Below, in pieces: positions 9,820-21,660 of a stretch of 64,000 bases of DNA. The notes under the pieces were generated by a model. The model was not told where the DNA came from, made no database searches, and worked only from the letters and a program-made list of their open reading frames with translations. The position numbers were made by a program, and so were the translations under genes. The stretch spans positions 47,571,001 to 47,635,000 of the forward strand of contig NC_091256.1 in assembly GCF_042477335.2 (NCBI RefSeq), read 5' to 3'. Positions within the stretch are counted from its first letter, which is position 1; every line of letters begins with the position of its first letter. The stretch comes from Ovis canadensis. Its lineage: Eukaryota > Chordata > Mammalia > Artiodactyla > Bovidae.

Positions 9820-12800
9820 GTAAGAACAGCCTTCATAGCTTTAATGACACTGGCTCTTTACACCTGGGCCTTCTAAGCCTGCATGTTAGAATGAACATAG
9901 AGAATGTTATAAATATAGAATAAAATATATTTCCTCTTGGAATGTTCATTATAACTTGTCATTACTCCAAAAGGCTTCCTCTTAAATTTCCCATTCTCTT
10001 AGTGCCTCTACTAGAATTAGTTTATATTGGGAACTTATATTCTAAACATGGTTGAAGATGATATGTAAGATACTTTGGACAATGTGAGGTACTTTGGACA
10101 TTGTACAAGACCACCTATAAGTTATTAAGGAGGTTATTACAGTTAAGAACTCACAGGCCAGCGATTAACCAAATCAACTAGTTAGTAATCCTTGCTTTAA
10201 GAATCCATAAATTCCAAGTATTTTTTCTATGTATAGATAATTCTTAGAATAAAGAAAATTGTGGAGTAAGCATTGGTATCTTCATTGTAAATTGGCAATG
10301 ACCTATATTGCTTGATTTACTTTCTGTAAACTTTTGTTGTTGCTGTTCAGTCATTAAGCTGTGTCAGTTCTTTGCAACCCCATGAACTGCAACACGCCAG
10401 GCCTCCCTGTTCATCACCATCTCCTAGAGCTTACTCAAACTCATGTCCATTGAGTCGGTGATGCCATCCAACCATCTCTTCCTCTGTCGCCCCCTTCTCC
10501 TCCTGCCCTCAATCTTTCCCAGCATCAGGGTGTTTTCCAATGAGTTGGCTCTTCACATCAGGTGAGAAGAGAAACAAAGTGAGGAGCGGTAAGGCAATAT
10601 TTGCTAAAATGTAAAGTTTAAAGGCTATTAAAAAAAAGTTCATAGTCTTTAATCTTTACATCTTAGTAAATATTGCCTTACCACTGCCCACTTTGTTTCT
10701 GTTAGGTTATACATCTTTCTACTAGAGGTTAGCCTTTATAAGTGACACCATGGTTACTCTTACCCAAATATGTTTCTAATGTATTTAATAATATATTTTA
10801 AACAACTAATTTGAAATTTAAAAACTAGTACACATTTATTTATAAACATCTTAGAAAATACAGAAAAAACAATGAAAATAGTATCACCTATAAATACCAT
10901 CCAGCTATCCAGCTATAGATGCATAATTATACATATTGAGTTCATTTTTGCCTTGTAATTTACTTTTTTTAGTTAATATTTTCCTATGTCTCAAGATATT
11001 CTATTAAAATATCATTATTAATAGCAACAGTTTTTCAATGACTATACCACATACCAATACCTTTTATTGGACATTTGTTTTAATTTTGTTTCATTTTTGA
11101 TAACAATGTGAAGAACATGATTATAGACATCTTGAATTGCTTTCTTTGCTTAAATTCTTAAAAATCCTAGGGTACAAAGAAACCAATTTTTATTTTATTT
11201 TTCTTTTTTAACAAGGAATGCCAAGCCTTTTTTTTCCTTTTTTTTACAATACTGTATTGGTTTTGCCATACACTGACATGAATCCAATTTTTAAATGTTG
11301 AAAAAGATTTATAAAACACTGTCATACTTTTTAGCAAAATTTATTGGTTCAGTTTTTTAAATTTTTGCCTTTTTAAGTGTTGACAAGAGGCAGTTTGTAA
11401 TATTTATGATAATGATTTGTACTCTTAAGAGGCTCAAATTATAACCGCATGGACTATAGATTAATAGAGATATAGACATGGTATGTATATATTATGAAAC
11501 TTAACTATTTGATATCACTTTTTGATATGTACTTATAGTAATGGAGGTCCAAATTACATATGAAGCAGTTTCTTTCCTGTTCATTTTGCTACACTGAACT
11601 CACTGGCATTATTTTGAACTTGTATTGGTCATGATTTCTTCCAGGTCAATCGTGAGTTAAAAAAGCTGCTCGTGGCTTCTGTTGGGGATGACCTTCAGTA
11701 TCACTTTGAACGTGTAGCCCGTGAGAAAAATCAGCTTATTTTAGAAAATGAAGCCCTGGGTCGAAACATTGCTCAGCTTTCTGAACAGTTAGAACGGATG
11801 TCGATACAGTGTGATGTGTGGCGAAGTAAATTCCTCGCAAGCAGGTATTTTCTATTTTATTTCCTAGTTTTTGCTCTGCCAGATTTGTTGACCCTCCTAA
11901 TGCCAAAAAAAAAAAAATGGATTGTAGTGTGAAAATTTCTGACTGAGATTGTCAGATTACCTCATACATTATTTAGGAGGTGGACTCTCCCTCCTCTGGA
12001 TGGTCATACAGTAAATAGTAATTCATTTCCTACTTTTTGCTCTGCCAGATTTGTTGACCCTCCTAATGCCAAAAAAAACTGGATTGTAGTGTGAAAATTT
12101 CTGACTGAGACTGTCAAATTAACTCATACATGATTTAAGAGATGGACTTGCCCTACTCTGGATGGTTATACAGTCTCTCTACATGGAAAAGTGCATTCCA
12201 TGCACTCCCTCATTCCAGAATTCTGAGTTACTCTTCTGTAGTGCAAATCACTCTGACTACAGTGTTTAAGATCAAAACAAAACTAAATTCAGACAGCTAA
12301 TAAATATTTAAATTTTTAAAAGATTTTTTCCCCACATTCTCTCTAAAAACTCACATACTATGGCCACTCCATAATGTCTTATTTTGTCTCTCAGACTTTG
12401 TTCTCATTGCTCATTTAAGTACATCATAAGAGAGTTTCCCAACCTTTTTCTCGCCATGCACAAATAGAAAGTGATAATAATCTGCATGGCATACTGGAAA
12501 AGGCTACCTTTCCAGTAGAGGTGAGAGCTTTAGGCCCTTATAACCCCCAGGCCCATGAACACAACTGGTAGTTGGGAAGGTCTCTAATATGTTATGATTT
12601 TCTATTCATCCCCTCCTTCCAACTTTGAGTTACTGGAGAACAGAATCTGGGTGTTATCCATCTGTGTATTTTCAGCATTTAGCTCAGTGCTTCACATATA
12701 ATATGTTATAATAACATTGATTTAAATTTAATCATCTGGAGGTTTCTCACAAACACTAAAGGTTTCCAGTCTGTACCTTAAGAACCACTGATTGTAATGA

Positions 12801-15800
12801 ATATATTTTTAGAAAGTTATTTATTCATGTCTTAGTATCGGTGATACTTTCTAATAATTGATTACTCTTAAAATCCTTAATTTGTTTTCTAATGGTACTA
12901 ATAAAGGATGTATTTGGAGAAATGAATTTACTGTTTATTGGCTTAGAATGAATAAGTTCATTTTTACTGAACAGCTTAAGAAGCAAATCATGCCTGCATT
13001 TTACAGATTACTACAATATGTAACTTATTAAACATTCTGATCAATGTTAATAGTAATACTTTGAGGGCAATAATAGTGAAACCAAACTTTATTGATATTT
13101 TAGTTGATTTAATCTTTTAACATCAGAACTGTTTTCATTTTAAGGAATTCAGTGGTTACTCTGGTCTGAGACTTTAATTTTAGTTGTAAGATTTTTCAAC
13201 TGAATAAAAATACTTTAAAATTTTGCTTCAGTTCTATCACTAGAGAATTGTTAAATACATTTTGCTACATCCAATCAGAAAACATGAAGCTTTTTTTTTT
13301 TTTTAACCAAAAAGGAAACGAAATGGCTCTATATATGCTAATATGAAAAAAATCATCAAGGTAAATTATTAGGTGAAAAAGTGAACTACAGAAAAGTTTG
13401 TATCAGATAATTCCTTTTTGTAAATAAAATTAATTAATATATTTATTTTTATACATACTTTTATGCTGATATACATATAAGTTACTTTTTCCTAGAAAAA
13501 TATATTGGTTGCTTTATTGATTACTGATTATAAAAGGAGGGGCCAGGCTGCTGGACAAGAAGACTTTGTTTTCCTTTTATATAAACCTTTCTATATTTAA
13601 TGTTTTTCTAATGTCAAAAGGTTAATGAGTGGTAGAAAAATAACTCTTGTTTTTCTCTAAAATTTTCTCTATTTGAGAACAATTAATGTTATTTGTCTTC
13701 CAAAACTTGATTAATCTAGAGTAAGACTGAAGTACATTCCAAAGTCACTGTACAGGAAAGTTAAAACACTGTTTTCTTTGTCATTTTGTAAACAGATATT
13801 TTAATTGTTATGCTTTTTATGCTATGTTATGCATTTTAAATATTATGCTTTTGAACTGTGGTGTTGGAGAAGACTCTTGAGAGTCCCTTGGATTGCAAGG
13901 AGATCCAACCAGTCCATCCTAAAGGAGATCAGTCCTGGGTGTTCATTGGAAGAACTGGTGTTGAAGCTGAAATTCCAATACTTTGGCTACCTCATGCGAA
14001 GAGTTGACTCATTTGAAAAGACCCTGATGCTGGGAAAGATTGAAGGCAGGAGGAGAAGTGGACGACAGAGGATGAAATGGTTGGATGGCATCACCGACTC
14101 AATGGACATGGGTTTGGGTAGAGTCTGGGAGTTGGTGATAGACAGGGAGGCCTGGCGTGCTGCAGTTCATGGGGTCGCAAAGAGTCGAACACGACTGAGC
14201 AACTGAACTGACTGAACTGAAGTGAAGGTTTAAAAACTGAGAAGTAATTTGACAGTGGTAAATCTTTTTGTAAGTTTTAAAAAATGACAATCACAGAGGT
14301 AGTATATTAACTTTTTAACACTGTCTGAGAATTTATATGTAAGATTTTTATCTTTCCAGGGTTATGGCAGATGAGTTAACCAACTCCAGAGCAGTTCTGC
14401 AGCGTCAGAACCGTGATGCACAGAGCGCTATACAAGATCTCCTGAGTGAACGGGAACAGTTTCGTCAGGAAATGATAGCTACGCAGAAGTATGGCCCTTG
14501 TTTGCATTCTGAGCCCTTCTATTTTCTCCTGCAATTTTTGTAATTGTTATAGTTCTTTCGTATTTCTACATTTATTAATTCACTCAGCATGTACTTTGAG
14601 TAGCATTTTAAAGCAGCTGCCCAAGGAAAGGAGGAAGAATGAAAAAAACAGAAGACATGCTTCTTATATTCTTAATGGGGGAGAGATTAGTTATATCTAT
14701 ACTGGAAGAAATTTTTGCATTTAAAAGTAGTTTTTGGTTACAGTTATAGCAGTTTTGTAGTTTTTGGTAGAAGCCAAAAAGTGAACTGGTCTTTACTTTG
14801 GAGGGAGATCTTTTTGAGAACTATTCTACAGTATAAGAGCTTAATTTTATGTCCATATGAACCAGAACTGTCAAAGTTGAGAGTCTTCCTTAAAAACACT
14901 TTATGCTTTTATATAATTGATTTCTTACAAATTAAATAAGTAAAATTCAAGAGAAAATTATAGAGGACATTAGAAGAATGAAAACACAAATATATCAAAA
15001 TATCAGATTTTGTGGGAGGCAACTAAAGCAGTGTTTAGAGGGAATTAATAAAGCTGTAGCTTTAAATGCTTATTGTAGGAAAGGAAAAAAGGTCTCATCA
15101 ATAAGCTAACCTTCCTTTTTTTCCCTTTTATTTATTTATTTATTTTTATTTTACTTTACAATACTGTATTGGTTTTGCCATACATCAACATGAATCCGCC
15201 ATGGGTATACACATGTTCCTTTTTAAGAAACACAGCAAATTAAGCAGAAGAAAAGAAAGGATGAGAGCAGAAATAAATGAAATAGAAAACCAAACACTGG
15301 TTGTTTGAAAGGATAGATTTACAAAACCTCTAGGCAGTACAATCAGGGGAAAAAGAAAAACAAAAGATACACAGCATGAGAAGGAAAGGGGTACACTAGA
15401 TAGTCTATAGTCACACGATAATAGGAGACGTTAGGAACAACTCTTTTCATGTAAGTTCAACAGCTTACATGGACAATCTACTTAAAAGACTGAGACTACT
15501 AGAATCCTCAAGAACAGATAACCTGAATAACCCTGACCTATTAAAGCAATTTGCTTTGTAGTTAAAAACCTTCTAATAAAGGAAACTGCAGGCCTACGTG
15601 GATCAACTGGTAAATACTAACAAACATCTAAGGAAGAAATAAAACCCAATTTATACAAACTTTACTAGAAAATAAAAGAACAGTTTCTAGCTTATTTTAT
15701 GAGGCCAGCATCATCATGATACCGAAACTATACAGAGGTATTACAAGAAAACTGCAGGCCAATATCTCATCTATAATGAATATAGATGCAAAATTCCTTA

Positions 15801-18800
15801 ATAGAATTTTAGTGATTCAAATCCAACAGTATATAAAAAGCTTTAAATCATTATGGCCATGGAGGTTTTACCCCAAGAATTATAGGTTGGTTTATCATTT
15901 AAAAATCAATCAATGAAATACAAAAAAATTATCATATATATACATACATATATGCACACACATAACATATATATATACATACACACATGCATACACATAC
16001 ATATATATACACCTGCTATATAAGCCTCTCAATAAATGCACAAATGAAATAAGTAGCTCTATAATACTGCTGCTGCTGCTGCTGCTAAGTCACTTCAGTT
16101 GTGTCTGACTCTGTGTGACCCCATAGACGGCAGCCCACCAGGCTCCCCGTCCCTGGGATTCTCCAGGCAAGAACAGTGGAGTGGGTCGCCATTTCCTTCT
16201 CCAATGCATGAAAGTGAAAAGTGAAAGTGAAGCCGCTCAGTTGTGTCCAACTCTTAGCAACCCCATGGACTGCAACCTACCAGGCTCCTACGTCCATGGG
16301 ATTTTCCAGGCAAGAGTACTACCTGAGTATATTTTACCTGTACTACAATAAGAGAATCAAAAAGGTACTGTTTGTTGATTTCCAGATAACCATAAAATTA
16401 GTTTAAGTGCTTTTTGTAGTCTGACTTATTTTACCAGACTTCGTGGTTTATTGAACTCTTCAGAGAAAGAGGAGAAAGAAACTATATGATTTCAGAAACA
16501 TGTTTCTCAGCATTCTTGATTTTTATATTTTATCCTCTTACTAATGTTCAGTGCTGTGTGTTGCTGCAGGTTGCTGGAGGAGCTCTTGGTCTCTTTGCAG
16601 TGGGGAAGGGAGCAAACTTACTACCCTAGCGGGCAACCTCACAGCACGGCAGAACTGGCATTAACAAATCACAAGTTGGCAAAAGCAGTAAATTCTCATC
16701 TTCTGGGAAATGTTGGCACTAATGGTCAAAAAAAGGTTCCATCAACAGTTGAATTCTGCAGTACTCCAGCAGAAAAAATGGCTGAAACGGTAAAATATTT
16801 CTCTTTCATGATCTGTATAACCTCTAAGACTGTCCTCTTCAGTTCAGTTCAGTTCAGTTGCTCAGTCATGTCCGACTCTTTGCGACCCCATGAATCGCAG
16901 CACGCCAGGCCTCCCTGTCCATCACCATCTCCCAGAGTTCACTCAGACTCATGTCCATCGAGTCCGTGATGCCATCCAGCCATCTCATCCTGGGTCGTCC
17001 CCTTCTCCTCCTGCCCCCAATCTCTCCCAGCATCAGAGTCTTTTCCAATGACTGTCCTCTTACATATTATAATGAAAAGTGCTTGGCACTGGGAGTTAGG
17101 AAATATGGAATCAAAACTTGATCCTCGTGCTAATGAGCTAGGAATCTTGGAGAAAATTATTTCCTCCTCTGAGCTTAATTTTCTCAAACTCTATTATTAT
17201 ACTCTGAGGAGAAAAAAGTGTAATTGTTTTTAAAGATGACCATTCCTATCTTAGTTCAGCTGCTTGCCCTCTTGGTTTTTATACCCATCCAACTTGTACC
17301 TCAGATTCAGTAGATGACTTTGGTTCCTCATTCACAGAACAAAAAGAGGGTAGAGGCAGAAATCTCCCTCCAGGTCCCAGCTTGGTCTCTCAAAGCCTAG
17401 CTATGTGGCCTCCAACCTTACATATATTTCTGTTACTTGAAAAGTATCTCTTGGCTCTCCAAAGCATAGCATATTCCCCCAGGCTGATCAGGCCTCTCAC
17501 TAACAGGTACTTCTGTTGACTCTTACCTTTTGACTTAAGAACATGTCCAAGTATCTTCGATTTAAAAGAAAACTGTTCCATCTATCTTAAGTTCTCTACA
17601 TGTGGTCTTATCACCTTCCCTTCACAACCAAGAATCTGGAACAAGCAGTTCATATTTATTTCTACTTACATACCTCCCCTCCTCAACTCCTGCCATTGCT
17701 TATCTCACTTGACTTCCAGCTCCACTGTCCTCAAAAAGGACTCGCATAAAGGCCATGAATATTTAAGTACTTTGTCACATTTTACTTGAACTCCCTCAGT
17801 TTCTGAAGCTGTCATACTCTCCTAATTCTTAGCTACTGCTGTGACTGTTCGTTCTCAGTATTTGGTGGGGGGAAGGGGAATCCTCTTCTTGTGCCCAGTC
17901 TTGAGCCTTTCCTCACGTAGTTGACTTTCTGTATCTTCTCGGGACTATCGTTAGCTAATCCCCATAGCTTTATGCTTGTGACTTCTTCAGCTGAGACTTT
18001 TTTTTCTAGAATAAGACACATACCCAGCTGGACATCTCCATCAGCTCGTCCCATAGACAGCTAAAAATAGAACAACCTCTTGCTTTTGTATTTGTATTTC
18101 CATTCTAGGGGCAAAAAAAAAAGTAAAAGAAAAATAACCTGTTTCTTCTGTATTTCCTAGCTTAGTGAACTGTACCTACTACATTGGATGTTTTGAAGAT
18201 TCCATAAAATAATACATATAAAGCCTATAGCCATTTCTAATATAGGTACAGTAATTTCTCAATAAATAGTAGCTATCATTTTTATTATTATATCCTTCAT
18301 CCCCTAAACCTGTTGCCTTTATGAGTCCTGTCAGTTTCTTCTAATTTATAACCTCTGCCAAGTTTAGACACCTGATTGCCAGGCTAGACTGTACAGTAGC
18401 CTCCTAACCAGTATCCCTCCCTTGCTTTTCTACTTACCTCCAGCCATCCTCTGCTGCCAGAGTGTTCTTTCAAAAATGTCAGTCCCATCATCTTGGTACC
18501 CGTGTTCAGAGGACTCCTAGTCTCCCTCATTAGTCAATCTGAATTATTTCATATTGTATAGAAGGCCTTTCATTAATCATTATTCCAGCTCCCCTTCCCT
18601 TGGATCACTTCCCAGCTGTGCCCACCCCCTGCACTTCACATCCCAGCTGTGTTAACCACTTTCATTCCACAGACAAGCCACTGTATCTCATGCCTCTGTA
18701 CATAGTTTCACTCTGCCTAGACAGCCTCCCAACAATCTCTCTTCTTGCCCAACCGCTACACTGCCTTTAAGAATCAGCCTTCCCTGATTCCTTCAGGCAA

Positions 18801-21122
18801 ACCTAGATTTTCCTTCCTCTAGGCTTCCCGTTCATCTTGTACATAAATCTAGTATAGCTCTTTATCATGGTACATTGCAGTTTGATTCTCTGCCTCCCAA
18901 ACTGTAAGCTCTTCAAAGATGGGCACTATGTTTCCTCAAGTCTGGCACAGTCCTTTATACATAGTAGGTGTTCAGCTATTTACTGAATGAATCAGTCCCT
19001 GAAACTAAACATTATCCAAAATTGTTTCTCCTTTTTCTATTCTTTTTGTTGGGAAATTGTGTTGCTGCCCGTAGCATCTGGTATAATTAACTACTTCTGA
19101 TATCTTGAAACACTCGCTTCCCTTGGCTGATGTAACCTTTCACCCTCCAGACTTTTCTCTTTTCCCTGACCATTCTATTTCACCATACAATGGTGGGTAG
19201 CCTCAGGGCTTGGTTTTGGTTTCCATCCTCTTCTTCCAGTCCTTTATCCACCACACTGTCTGACAGAACAAAACTGACAGTCCTCCTTCCTCAGTGTCTC
19301 TTAGACCTTTCAGCCACACTGCTTCAAGATCAACCTTTCTTAGCTGAATTATTGCATTAAACTCCCTTTCTCTCTTATTCCCATTGTCTGCTTTGGTTCC
19401 CACCCCTTCTCTCATCTACCAGCTGTGTACAGAGTGATCGCTCTGAAAGGCACCCAGCTTAAAATCTTTATCACTTTCAGGCTAAAATCTGGAAACCTTT
19501 TATCCTATTGGTATCTCAGTCTCCTTTAACTGTATTCATTTGGCATTTTGTTTCTCTCTAAAGATACGTAATATAATTACAAATATAGAGAACAGGGTTA
19601 CCTTTCTTATTTCCCCTTCTCAATTTATAAGCAGCTTTAAGATAAGCCCTTTATCTCTGTCCTTTAGCATCTAACCAAGCTCCATAAAAACAGAAGAATA
19701 TCAAAAACTAAATTGAAGAAGCAATAATCCTGTAGAAAAACAGAGGTATGGAAATGGAATGGTAGCTCTTAAATGATGCCGGGACATTTTTTAATTAGTT
19801 GTGGCTCCTTGGGTACCTTGGTAACTTAGAAGGAAAAAATCCTGTTGGACAATATGAGAGCTAGGGAAACAAGACATCTTGAGCCATTTCTGAAAGTTGT
19901 TTTGATAAGCCTTACATAGAAGAGAAAGCTCCTTTCCACACTGCTTTTCCCAGTTCCTTTCTAATTCCACTGCCAATCTCCTTTGCACAGTAACTCATAT
20001 TCATCATATGATGATGGTTGTCATTGTTTAGTTGCTAAGTTATGTCCAACTCTTTTGCGAACCTATGGACTGTAGCCCCCAAGGCTCCTCTGTCCATGAC
20101 ATTTCCCAGGCAAGAATACTGGAATAGGTTGCCATTTCCTTCTTTAGAGGATCTTCCTGACCCAGGGAGCAAACCTACATCTCCTGCATTGTAGGCAGGT
20201 TCTTTACTGCTAGGCCACCAGGGAAGCCCCATCAAGATGGTTAGGAGAATATGAAATGAGAAATAGGAGTTATGAGCCAGCCATGTTATCCTTGCCCTTA
20301 ACCAGAGAATTTTTTTCAAACCGAGATTTCCTCTAGTTGTGGGTCTCAGAAAATGAAATGGAATAGAAAATTCAGAGCAGAAGAATTGAAAGTGTATGAT
20401 GTCCATGAATCCAAGAAACAAAAACATGATTTTTAGCATAAAATATTGTATGTAAATTAGAAAAAAAAAGAAAAACCATTGATTTGACAAATAAATGATC
20501 AAAAACTTTGAAATACATTTCAATAGAAGAATAAAGGTAGAATTCCAGTTTCAAAAGTTCAATGAAGGCCTGAAGGAGAAAGATAATAAGTATATTTTGA
20601 TTAAGGATAAAAATGAGTATCACTTATGGTAAAATTGATATAACCGTATCAATTTATTTTCTTCTATGTTTTCATATATTTTCATCAATATGCATGAGAA
20701 CATTTCTTTATTTTTAAAAATAGGTAACCTAGGTAATATAACAACTAGACATCATTGTTAAATTTAGAGCTTTTTGAGAAAAAGCATAAGTTCTTGAGTC
20801 AAATGCATCATTCAGATCTTACTTTTATGGTAGTTACATATTAATGAAATAGAACGTATGAGTAGTTACATATTAGTAAGCCAAGGACTTTTGTAGTCCC
20901 TGCTGTGTATATGACGTTACCTCTTATTTTCCTTAGGTTCTACGCATTTTGGATCCAGTTACATGTACAGAAAGCTCACCTGATAATCCATTTTCTGAGT
21001 CTTCACCAACCACCTTACTTGCTACAAAGAAAAATATTGGACGATTTCATCCCTATACAAGATATGAAAATATAACTTTCAATTGCTGCAATCACTGCCA
21101 GGGAGAACTTATTGCCCTTTAA
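9380..21122 (+). CDS. BLZF1: BLZF1 (Golgin-45), five 3' coding exons
   Basis: The coding exons are 9380-9819, 11645-11844, 14360-14488, 16570-16789 and 20937-21122. Each is bounded by AG/GT sites, and they join in one open frame of 1175 nt that gives the last 391 residues of the known 400-residue protein. Golgin-45 is a Golgi coiled-coil protein that binds GRASP55 and Rab2 and supports medial-Golgi structure and secretion. An acidic/proline-rich N-terminal part (METEEPPKS) is followed by a long Glu/Leu/Gln-rich coiled coil (from [19 protein letters not shown] through exon 4). The end [14 protein letters not shown] is the Cys-containing tail that docks on the GRASP55 PDZ domains. The first coding exon (about nine codons) is not visible and should lie upstream of the window. 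No frameshifts or stops were seen. Identity rests on recalled family sequence. Confidence 0.96.
9820..10335. other. BLZF1 intron, no feature recognised
   Basis: AT-rich intronic DNA between the exon ending at 9819 and a BovB fragment. No exon or repeat was recognised. Confidence 0.5.
10336..10563 (-). mobile_element. BovB 3' end fragment
   Basis: The text GTTGTTGCTGTTCAGTCATT and then CAGGCCTCCCTGTTCATCAC is the reverse of the BovB 3' end. It stops abruptly at about 10563, next to the near-palindrome at 10570. Confidence 0.88.
10570..10700. repeat. Near-palindrome with 59-bp arms
   Basis: The left arm 10570-10628 (AGAAACAAAGTGAGGAGCGG...) matches the reverse complement of the right arm 10642-10700 at 52 of 59 positions with no gap, around a 13-nt A-rich loop. 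It is not recognised as a known MITE. It would fold as a long hairpin in the BLZF1 pre-mRNA. Confidence 0.9.
11215..11292 (-). mobile_element. L1 3'-end fragment (ruminant type), reverse
   Basis: A T-rich tract is followed by TACAATACTGTATTGGTTTT and GCCATACACTGACATGAATC, the usual reverse reading of ruminant L1 3' ends. Confidence 0.6.
11645..11844 (+). CDS. BLZF1: BLZF1 coding exon, coiled-coil core
   Basis: The acceptor TTCCAG ends at 11644 and the donor is AGCAG|GTATTT. It encodes [20 protein letters not shown] to ...[11 protein letters not shown] plus two bases of an Arg codon. It carries leucine heptads of the coiled-coil/leucine-zipper-like region that gave the gene its original name. 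Confidence 0.96.
11861..12175. repeat. Tandem duplication, period about 166 bp
   Basis: TTCCTA(G/C)TTTTTGCTCTGC, then AGATTTGTTGACCCTCCTAA, and AAAATTTCTGACTGAGA appear in the same order starting at 11861 and again at 12027. The copies differ by substitutions and A-run length. The first copy begins 17 bp past the donor of the 11645-11844 exon; the exon itself was not copied. Confidence 0.9.
12590..12700. repeat. L2-like 3' end fragment
   Basis: The GGTGTTATCCATCTGTGTAT and CTCAGTGCTTCACATATAAT wording resembles the L2 3' end (…tgtatccccagcgcctagcac). It is diverged. Confidence 0.4.
12701..13844. other. BLZF1 intron, no feature recognised
   Basis: AT-rich intronic sequence with a T-run near 13291. 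No exon, RNA or identifiable repeat was seen. Confidence 0.5.
13845..14217 (+). mobile_element. BovB 3' fragment
   Basis: It reads [20 protein letters not shown], then SILKEISPG, and ends with the BovB tail RTRLSN and a CTGAACTGACTGAACTGAA repeat. It is 5'-truncated. Confidence 0.9.
14360..14488 (+). CDS. BLZF1: BLZF1 coding exon, coiled coil
   Basis: The acceptor TTTCCAG ends at 14359 and the donor is CAGAA|GTATGG. The 129-nt exon encodes [20 protein letters not shown] to ...[12 protein letters not shown] and ends two bases into the next Lys codon. It lies 145 bp after a BovB fragment in the preceding intron. Confidence 0.95.
14940..15930 (+). mobile_element. Old L1 ORF2 fragments
   Basis: Degraded L1 ORF2 wording is visible, for example GCAGTGTTTAGAGGGAATTA and GCCAGCATCATCATGATACC. 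A T-rich reverse L1 3' end sits inside at about 15113-15215. Confidence 0.7.
15928..16018. repeat. AT/CA-rich microsatellite
   Basis: Imperfect ATATAC / ACACAT repeats (ATATATACATACATATATGC and similar) run across about 90 bp. Confidence 0.8.
16064..16326 (-). mobile_element. Bov-A2 dimeric SINE, reverse
   Basis: (CTG)n is followed by AAGTCACTTCAGTTGTGTCT and two successive CCACCAGGCTCC/CTACCAGGCTCC monomers. The left (genomic) end carries the CTG repeat typical of the reversed tail. Confidence 0.88.
16570..16789 (+). CDS. BLZF1: BLZF1 coding exon
   Basis: The acceptor GCTGCAG ends at 16569 and the donor is ACG|GTAAAA. It encodes [20 protein letters not shown] to ...[14 protein letters not shown]. 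Only 38 bp separate the donor from the 12-bp target-site duplication of a BovB insertion in the following intron. Confidence 0.95.
16840..17049 (-). mobile_element. BovB 3' fragment with 12-bp TSD
   Basis: A 210-bp BovB 3' end begins CAGTTCAGTTCAGTTCAGTT. A perfect GACTGTCCTCTT duplication lies at 16828-16839 and 17050-17061. On the - strand it encodes the [20 protein letters not shown] tail. Confidence 0.95.
17062..20010. other. BLZF1 last intron, L2-like remnants
   Basis: About 18280-19000 carries L2-like wording (CTGTAAGCTCTTCAAAGATG, then CATAGTAGGTGTTCAGCTAT). The rest is pyrimidine-rich intronic DNA where I recognised nothing else. Confidence 0.5.
20020..20230 (-). mobile_element. Bov-tA SINE, reverse
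   Basis: It reads from GTTTAGTTGCTAAGTTATGT to GGCCACCAGGGAAGCCC. A short GATGGTT duplication on both sides is a possible TSD. Confidence 0.85.
20231..20936. other. BLZF1 last intron, 3' part
   Basis: AT-rich intronic DNA leading to the CTTATTTTCCTTAG acceptor of the last exon. No repeat was recognised. Confidence 0.5.
20937..21122 (+). CDS. BLZF1: BLZF1 last coding exon and stop
   Basis: The acceptor TTCCTTAG ends at 20936 and the stop TAA is at 21120-21122. It encodes [19 protein letters not shown] to ...[13 protein letters not shown]. The Cys pair, CNHC spacing and C-terminal hydrophobic residues form the known GRASP55-binding tail. Confidence 0.96.
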   Translation, partial: VLRILDPVTCTESSPDNPFSESSPTTLLATKKNIGRFHPYTRYENITFNCCNHCQGELIAL

Positions 21123-21320
21123 CAATCAGTATGGTGGAGGCACACTACAGCCACTTGCTTTTTACCCAAGAGTCATTATTATTTGGGAGCTGGGGATCTT
21201 TGGATGCTAGAAGTATTATCACTTTCTATTTTAATAATATATATCCCCAAAGATGTTTCATGTACTGGACTCCAGATTACCCTTTCTTAATAAATACCTC
21301 AGGGTAAAGAAAAAAAATGA
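21123..21320 (+). promoter_or_regulatory. BLZF1: BLZF1 3' UTR with poly(A) signal
   Basis: Non-coding sequence follows the stop. A canonical AATAAA lies at 21289-21294, about 167 bp after the stop, followed by an A-rich stretch. Cleavage is likely near 21310; other AATAAA motifs further down could serve longer isoforms. Confidence 0.6.
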
Positions 21321-21477
21321 AACTGTGTCGATATATATAAGTAGACAATACTTTCCAGGCATGTTAGGATGGTTCTTCCTAAAGGACTAGATTCTATACC
21401 TTTCTTTCTTTCAGGCCCCAATTTATTATTTATCTTGCTATATATTTTACATAAACAGATTTAATTTCTGAACTCTA

Positions 21478-21660
21478 AAACAAGGATTGGCAGACTATGG
21501 CCTTGGGTCATATGCAGCCATACCCATTCATTTACTGTTGTCTATGGTTATGCTACAACAGCAGACCTGAGTAGATACAACAGGGTTTATATAACTAGCA
21601 AAGCCTAAAATATTTATTATCTGACTCTTTACAGGAAAAGTTTTCTGACCCTCACTCTAA
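21478..21660 (+). mobile_element. MER5A-like hAT element
   Basis: The ATTGGCAGACTATGGCC end, the internal TTACTGTTGTCTATGGTTAT block and the AAAATATTTATTATCTGAC...GTTTTCTGACCC end follow the order of MER5A. Confidence 0.65.

Noticed and set aside
20372..20623. Two overlapping Phe/Ile-rich - strand open frames
   Set aside because: AT-rich intron read in an open frame; part of the longer one covers a SINE. No signal of a real membrane protein.
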